64,000 nt of DNA from Sulfobacillus thermotolerans. Lineage in GTDB: Bacteria; Bacillota; Sulfobacillia; Sulfobacillales; Sulfobacillaceae. The notes under the pieces are model-generated. The model was given only the letters and a program-made list of their open reading frames with translations, did no database searches and was not told the origin of the DNA. The stretch lies in NCBI GenBank assembly GCA_002951815.1, contig CP019454.1:3023837-3087836 (forward strand), read 5' to 3'. The position numbers were made by a program, and so were the translations under genes. Within the stretch, counting starts at the first letter, position 1; each line of letters opens with the position of its first letter. Shown piece by piece: positions 59,017 to 64,000 of this stretch.

Positions 59017-59889
59017 CTAAATGGCCGAACGAATTTCGTCGTCACGCCACGGCTCAATCCGCTCTTTAAGGCTAAAGAAAAAGGCAAAGATGCGAAGGGC
59101 TGCGAAAAATGACACAAAGCTACCCAACACATACAACTCCGGCTGCCAATTAAAAAAAGGCGGAGGAACAAATTGTCCATTCCACACCAGCAATATCGTA
59201 TACACAGCGGTGGCGGTCAAAGACGCCCAAATTTGCCATGTAATTTCCCTAAAGGCGGTTACTAACCTTTTTCGAAACAGCCACCAAGGGCCCCATGCCG
59301 CCATGGCAAAAAGCGCCAAACCTAACGAGTCGGACACCGCCACAGGATGGAACACAGTATTCGGCACAAAGACCCATGGCAAGGAACACAGCACCGCAGC
59401 CAACGCTCCCGATAGAGCAGCCGTCGCCATAACCACCAGTCCTTGTGCCCAGGCAATCCGACTTAAACCAAATCGTACGTTGCGCATCGCCAATACAATA
59501 TTTTGCCGCAAACCGCTATGATGAAACGTATTAAGACTCGTCGAGAAGAAGCCCCACGCGGTGAGCACCCTGCCCACGGCCATATCGGCCAAAGATTCCG
59601 TACGGAAAGAAGCTACCAGCAACCCTAGCCCAGCTAAAAGCTGGGCTACAGAAACCAGCCACAGCCACCCGCGTTGCTGACGCAAGGGTTCTGCTAATTT
59701 AACCGCCATGACCTCAGGATTTCCAAGGGTCGCCATCGCCATAACCGCGGCTTGCGCCCTGTCCGTTCCCTGCGCGATTTGGTCGGCCCAAATAGAAAGC
59801 AATTGTTGCCGGATTTTTGCCTGGGCTCGCCGTTTGTGGTACTTATTCATGATGAGATGGGTTGCTTGCTCCAAGTAATCTTCCCACAT
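59017..59889 (-). CDS. HAAS/permease-prefix domain membrane protein
   Basis: 290 residues. The N-terminal ~70 residues form a small helical domain (MWEDYLEQATHLIMNKYHKRRAQAKIRQQLLSIW-type, then GNPEVMAVKLAEPLRQQRGW) like the HAAS or permease-prefix domain of DUF1700-type proteins. Six TM helices follow. The ATG at 59889 has an ideal AGGAGGTGAT site; the frame upstream to 60003 is not used. Such proteins are commonly paired with PadR regulators, but none is next to it. The function is unknown. Confidence 0.75.
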   Translation of the reverse strand: MWEDYLEQATHLIMNKYHKRRAQAKIRQQLLSIWADQIAQGTDRAQAAVMAMATLGNPEVMAVKLAEPLRQQRGWLWLVSVAQLLAGLGLLVASFRTESLADMAVGRVLTAWGFFSTSLNTFHHSGLRQNIVLAMRNVRFGLSRIAWAQGLVVMATAALSGALAAVLCSLPWVFVPNTVFHPVAVSDSLGLALFAMAAWGPWWLFRKRLVTAFREITWQIWASLTATAVYTILLVWNGQFVPPPFFNWQPELYVLGSFVSFFAALRIFAFFFSLKERIEPWRDDEIRSAI

Positions 59890-60093
59890 ACAATCACCTC
59901 CTATGCGTATCATATGGATTCGTCCAGTGTTTATAACTTGGTGATTATAGCACCGGGGAAGCTCTCCTCGCAAGACTGCCAGAAATTTCCCGTCCGATGA
60001 CATGCTTCGTTAAAACAGCATATAGACGCAGTGGCCGTGGTCTTGGGGAAAGATGAGTGAGAAGTTTTTCTCTCGTTCCCGATTCCCCGCAAC

Positions 60094-61386
60094 CTAGGTG
60101 GAGCGCGGGCTGACCGTCAGTCTCATGCCGGGGGGAGGAAGTAAACTGAGTCGGGGCACTGGGCGCCATGATGTCCCAGAAATTGGGTGAAGGGTTAGCG
60201 CCTGGACGAAGGATGCAATGACGAGCTGCATTTCAAGTAGCGCAAAATCACGTCCAATGCAACTACGCGGCCCCTTCCCAAAAGGAAGAAATGCCAACGC
60301 ATAAGCCTCTTGGTCCCCCTGAAGCCACCTTTCGGGGTCAAAATCGTCCGGATTGGGAAATTCAGAAGACAAATGATGGGTCACATAGGGACTCACGAGA
60401 AAAAACGTCCGAGGAGCAAATGTTTCGCCCTCTAAAGTCAATGGGTGCGGATTTGAACGACTTAATAGCCAAACGGGCGGGAACAAGCGCAAAGACTCCA
60501 AGATTACCGCCTTTAGATAGGGCAAACGGTCAAGCGATGATATTTGCGGGCATTGACCCCGCAGCTGGTCATCCACTTCCTGCTGCAACCGCGCTTGCAC
60601 CGCGGGATTAGCGGCTAGCAACAGCAAAGTCCAAAACAGCGCATGACCGGTGGTTTCATGGCCCGCCATAATTAGGGTCAATGCCGTCTGCAAGACCGCG
60701 TCGGGATCATTAGGCAAGGCCTGATGTAATCGCTCCGCTACCAAACTCTTTCTCGGCCCTTGAAGAAATTCAGCCATCCACGGTTGCAAACGGTCTGCAG
60801 CTCGGTGATAGGGCAAAGTGCCAGGAACTCGCCACGTATATGGCCAGCGCAACACACTGCGTGAGCGTTGATAGAAGTAGGTCATCACCGTTTGCACCGC
60901 TTGCGCCATTTCCTGCAAGGCGGAAACAGAAGCGTCTCCCTGAAACAGCGTACCTAGGACAACGCGCATGGTCAACACGAGCATGTCGTGGTCGCTCGTC
61001 GTGGCCTTAGTGCGGATAACCTGATGACAGTAGTCTCGCGTCGCCTGCGTGATCCATGTGCCATAGTCCGCAAAACGTCCATGGTCAAAAGCTGGCTGTA
61101 TCGCCAGCCGCTCCATTTTCCAAAGATCCCCTTCCGCCACCAACGGTCCTCGTCCAATCAGCGGATTGTTTGCATCCATCCCCGGTCCCTTGATAAGGTG
61201 TTTGCCGTGGGTATTCAATAATGTGTGAACTTGAGCTCCCCCACTGACCAAAACAAAAGCCCAAGGGCCCATATGAAAGGACGCAAGAGGCCCTTGGGCT
61301 CGCGCAATTTGGCTTAACGTCTTCAGTGGATCCCGATGAAATGACCATAACCGACGAAAATCTTGGCCCAAGTGTTGGTGTACCAT
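60094..61386 (-). CDS. Cytochrome P450
   Basis: 430-residue soluble P450. The I-helix is IMAGHETTGHALFW (~245), the K-helix ExxR is ILESLRLFPPVWLL (~290), and the heme loop is FLPFGKGPRSCIGRDFAL with the axial Cys at ~376. The length and the GPRSCIG loop fit the CYP102/CYP110-like group that often hydroxylates fatty acids. No ferredoxin or reductase partner is adjacent. GGGG lies upstream of the ATG. It is monocistronic. Confidence 0.95.
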   Translation of the reverse strand: MVHQHLGQDFRRLWSFHRDPLKTLSQIARAQGPLASFHMGPWAFVLVSGGAQVHTLLNTHGKHLIKGPGMDANNPLIGRGPLVAEGDLWKMERLAIQPAFDHGRFADYGTWITQATRDYCHQVIRTKATTSDHDMLVLTMRVVLGTLFQGDASVSALQEMAQAVQTVMTYFYQRSRSVLRWPYTWRVPGTLPYHRAADRLQPWMAEFLQGPRKSLVAERLHQALPNDPDAVLQTALTLIMAGHETTGHALFWTLLLLAANPAVQARLQQEVDDQLRGQCPQISSLDRLPYLKAVILESLRLFPPVWLLSRSNPHPLTLEGETFAPRTFFLVSPYVTHHLSSEFPNPDDFDPERWLQGDQEAYALAFLPFGKGPRSCIGRDFALLEMQLVIASFVQALTLHPISGTSWRPVPRLSLLPPPGMRLTVSPRST

Positions 61387-61569
61387 GCTGTGTTCCGCCC
61401 CTTTCCTCTATGGTAGCATGTCGAGATACCAGGTAACGCTAAGAAACACCCCGCCATATTTCTTTACAATTTTTCCAGCAAAAAAAGGAATTTCATGAAA
61501 CTTTTTGCTCCGCACGGCGTTTACATCATAAAATGGAGTTGTGAGATGGCGCATGGAGGGATCCACGGA

Positions 61570-63279
61570 ATGCATGTGAGACTGGGGTTGATACTCAGCA
61601 GCGCAATCATAAGCGCTTCTTTAAGCGGTTGCGGCACAGTCGCGACCAGTACCCCCGCGGCGTCTCTTCCGCAACAATCCGCCCAGCACGGTCCTGCCAC
61701 ATTTCAAGGATTAGCCCCGTTGCGTCCGGGCTTTAAGCCCGTAAACATCTTCTCCACCGTCGTTGCAATCCCCAAAACCTGGACGACCGAACGCATCACG
61801 GCTGACAGCATCACTTTAGGAGGACAAACCGGATCCTGCTCGGTGACAAATTTAACGCCCAGCTTGTCTTTGGCTACACGGTGGTTGCCGCTCTCCACCT
61901 CACCGACAGCCCCTTATAAAGACGTGGTTTCCGTATCTGCCTCAACAGGCAGTGGTAGTAAGACCATTCTTACCCAAACGGGACAATTGCTGGAGCTTAG
62001 CGTTCATGTTCCACCATCTCATCAACGTCTTGGCACCACCATCTTGCGCACGTGGCAGCATCCACTTATCGCCACAGCAACGCAAGCGGTAACACACCTT
62101 GAACAGGCTCAAAACGCCGTTTTGGCCAACGCTGGCTCTAGGGAATGGGTCCTCGCAGCAGGCAACGCCGCCACAGCGCAAGAAAGCTTCTATCTATTTC
62201 AGTCCCAAAACGGTGGTAAAAAATGGACATTGGAAAATGCATCGCAATGGAACACCAATGCGCCAGTGTTTCCCAACGCCTCGGGGCAGGCCACCATCAA
62301 TTTCCCAACAACATCGGAAGGGTTCATTGCGGAGCTTAGTGCCATGCAACCGATCTTGCTGATTTATCGCACAGAAAGCAGTGGAAAAACATGGACCAAG
62401 CAAATCATCCATTTACCGTCATCATTTTGGCCAGGCAACAAAGCGCCCGTGATTCATTTTTCCTCTCCTACCGACGGTCAAATTCTCGCGCCGCTATCCC
62501 AAACTAATCTCGATGCGCTCTACAACACTAATAATGGAGGCACGACGTGGCACTTTGTGCAAATGGAAACGGTGAGCGCGTGCCAACCGTCTCACACAAT
62601 TATTCGGGAAGCTCTGCACCATGACGCGACCCAAATTGCTTTGCCGTTATTTGGGCCCACACGCATTCCCCATGCGCGTAATCAAAGCCTATCGGCCACC
62701 GCCAGTGCGAGTCCCTCGCTCAACCAATACAGTGTACGGATCTGGAAAACGCAGCAATGCTACCCCGTGAATAGCCCAGAAATAACGCACGACCTTAGCG
62801 AACCGGCACCCTTTGCATCATGGCGGGTGACAGCGGTCAGCCCTCAAGCACCTACTACCGCGTTGCTGGAATCCGGTAATCTTTACTGGCGCACACCGTC
62901 TGGTCATCCACACACGGTCACTTTAGCCACAGGCCTCATCGGCCAAGCCTATCCAGCCAGTACCCTCTTTTCAAGTCAGGCACTGTCCCATGGCCCCGTG
63001 CTCATTTGGCATGAAGGTGAATGGACCATGGAGATAAAAGGCGGCACCGCTTTGTCAGAACAAACCTTATCTTCGCCTCTTATCCGTTATCTACACACGC
63101 ATTTCCTGCCCGGGTACCAAGGCTTATTAGTCGTTAACATTACGGGGACGAACCGTATGCAAACACGCCTCGATTGGGATCAAGGACCGCTCTTCATGCA
63201 GGTAGCGAGCGACGAGCCGTCTGCAGACAATCCCGTGACAACCGCGCGGTTGGCCGTCTTGTGGCAGCAATATTCTTAA
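61570..63279 (+). CDS. Lipoprotein with Asp-box (BNR) beta-propeller
   Basis: About 569 aa. The lipoprotein signal has the lipobox LSGCG (Cys ~22). The body carries sialidase-type Asp-box repeats: SQNGGKKWT (~222), TESSGKTWT (~273) and TNNGGTTWHF (~319), which implies a multi-blade propeller. A final ~200-residue part lacks motifs. Likely an extracellular binding protein. The ATG at 61570 follows GGAGGG by 9 nt; in-frame ATGs at 61495 and 61546 are possible but would place the signal helix too far in. Confidence 0.75.
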   Translation: MHVRLGLILSSAIISASLSGCGTVATSTPAASLPQQSAQHGPATFQGLAPLRPGFKPVNIFSTVVAIPKTWTTERITADSITLGGQTGSCSVTNLTPSLSLATRWLPLSTSPTAPYKDVVSVSASTGSGSKTILTQTGQLLELSVHVPPSHQRLGTTILRTWQHPLIATATQAVTHLEQAQNAVLANAGSREWVLAAGNAATAQESFYLFQSQNGGKKWTLENASQWNTNAPVFPNASGQATINFPTTSEGFIAELSAMQPILLIYRTESSGKTWTKQIIHLPSSFWPGNKAPVIHFSSPTDGQILAPLSQTNLDALYNTNNGGTTWHFVQMETVSACQPSHTIIREALHHDATQIALPLFGPTRIPHARNQSLSATASASPSLNQYSVRIWKTQQCYPVNSPEITHDLSEPAPFASWRVTAVSPQAPTTALLESGNLYWRTPSGHPHTVTLATGLIGQAYPASTLFSSQALSHGPVLIWHEGEWTMEIKGGTALSEQTLSSPLIRYLHTHFLPGYQGLLVVNITGTNRMQTRLDWDQGPLFMQVASDEPSADNPVTTARLAVLWQQYS

Positions 63280-63375
63280 CTGACGTTGGGAAAATTAATG
63301 ATCTCGATGCCCAGCGCATCTTATACAATATGTAATAATAATGAATTCCAGACGACTCTACGCGGGAGGCACACC

Positions 63376-63966
63376 GTGGCTGTTTTCTTATCGACAAATA
63401 CTCATGCAAGTTTTGGGTATGACGAAACCGTTATTGAAACCATCGTCAAACTACGCTTAGCCGACCAATGCTATTTGGAAATCATTACCCCGTTATCCGG
63501 CCTGCGTTTGCCTCCTCCTGGTACAGTGATTCAAGTGCGTTGGCAATGGAATCAGACGTTATGGCAACAAAACGCCTACGTCGAACGCACGGATTTATCC
63601 GCACAGCCCGTCTTATCTGTCGTACTTGAGGGCGATCCTCACGCTCAAGAAAACCGGCGCATAAGACGTCACGCCTTGTCCTTGCCGGTCACTTTTTCCA
63701 CTGGCCCTTTAGGACTCAAAAAAATTTCCTCCGAGACCGAAGATATCTCGGTACAAGGCCTGCGCTGTCAATTAGAGAAACCGTTCCCGGAGCAATCCCC
63801 GGTCGCAATGACATTGACCCTGCGTGGCGCACCGCTTCATCTTCAAGGCCGCGTCCTACGTTGTGTGGCCACACGGTCGGGTATGACGCAAGTCGCCATT
63901 CGCTTTACCCAAACCGATAACGCAGATTTTAAGCTATTAAAGTCCTATCTCGAATCGCTTCCGTGA
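63376..63966 (+). CDS. PilZ domain c-di-GMP receptor (YcgR-like)
   Basis: 196 aa. An N-terminal beta-barrel of the YcgR-N/PilZN kind (PPPGTVIQVRWQWNQ) is followed by a PilZ domain. The c-di-GMP-binding motifs are RRIRRHAL (RxxxR, ~93) and DISVQGLRC (D/NxSxxG, ~122). It would couple c-di-GMP levels to motility or polysaccharide output. The GTG at 63376 follows GGGAGG by 6-7 nt. The gene ends 34 bases before the window edge. Confidence 0.9.
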   Translation: MAVFLSTNTHASFGYDETVIETIVKLRLADQCYLEIITPLSGLRLPPPGTVIQVRWQWNQTLWQQNAYVERTDLSAQPVLSVVLEGDPHAQENRRIRRHALSLPVTFSTGPLGLKKISSETEDISVQGLRCQLEKPFPEQSPVAMTLTLRGAPLHLQGRVLRCVATRSGMTQVAIRFTQTDNADFKLLKSYLESLP

Positions 63967-64000
63967 GCATCAACTATGCCCTTCTTGGCTATTCTCCGCG

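Noticed and set aside
59021..59521. Plus-strand ORF of 166 codons
   Set aside because: Antisense to the HAAS-type membrane protein; Ser/Thr/Asn-rich shadow translation without a ribosome-binding site.

Overview
The window reads as a chromosomal stretch from a spore-forming, moderate-GC Firmicute. Its features include Gram-positive ribosome-binding sites (AGGAGG type), lipoprotein signal peptides, a YlbJ sporulation protein, an M-box magnesium riboswitch, FtsH and TopB. The gene mix (metal transporters, chromate transporter, cupin-type phosphoglucose isomerase, P450, many small membrane proteins) would fit a Sulfobacillus-like acidophile. That genus guess is inference from overall flavour, not from a marker gene. 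I saw no tRNA, rRNA, CRISPR array, insertion sequence or phage gene.

Layout. 1-3.1 kb: end of a membrane gene, then a MerR regulator/14-TM MFS efflux operon and a single-domain chromate transporter. 3.1-12.3 kb: an eight-gene minus-strand surface-polysaccharide cluster behind an extended -10 promoter. Five consecutive genes match the WbpA-B-D-E-I route to UDP-ManNAc(3NAc)A; the outer genes are a PglF/WbpM-like dehydratase, a second DegT aminotransferase and a PglC-like sugar-1-phosphate transferase. 12.4-17.5 kb: small protein, ftsH, a membrane protein, a coiled-coil/transglycosylase wall enzyme with a long leader hairpin, and a MarR regulator. 17.5-18.1 kb holds hairpins and no convincing gene. 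18.1-28.7 kb: GH1 and GH4 glycosidases, a Gfo/Idh dehydrogenase, an MFS carrier, a BadF-type sugar kinase, a PduX-like kinase, a LolA-like lipoprotein and a Kef-type antiporter.

28.8-38.7 kb: NYN protein, secreted transglutaminase-like protein, cupin phosphoglucose isomerase, YlbJ, an orphan oligopeptide-binding lipoprotein behind a good ARG box, and a tandem HD-GYP protein. It also holds the first of two secreted proteins that end in a shared LPEVP-membrane-Arg tail. 38.9-43.2 kb: two divergent Nramp-family transporters with different metal control. The first sits behind a near-consensus Fur box. The second sits behind an M-box riboswitch with terminator and a short leader ORF, and is followed by a one-TM protein.

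43.2-52.9 kb: PanE-like reductase, GGDEF cyclase, patatin, pseudo-receiver, endonuclease III, Bcp, M24 peptidase, TopB, TetR and an EAL phosphodiesterase. 52.9-64 kb: DUF805 protein, the second LPEVP protein, a DUF3311/SSS symporter pair, a Mug-type glycosylase, a thioredoxin-reductase-like flavoprotein without a CxxC, a HAAS-type membrane protein, P450, an Asp-box propeller lipoprotein and a PilZ protein.

Themes. Cyclic-di-GMP enzymes (GGDEF, EAL, HD-GYP) and a PilZ receptor co-occur with polysaccharide synthesis and with anchored surface proteins. The best candidates for something undescribed are the LPEVP-type C-terminal sorting signal and the Fur/M-box pair of Nramp-type transporters with its small accessory ORFs.
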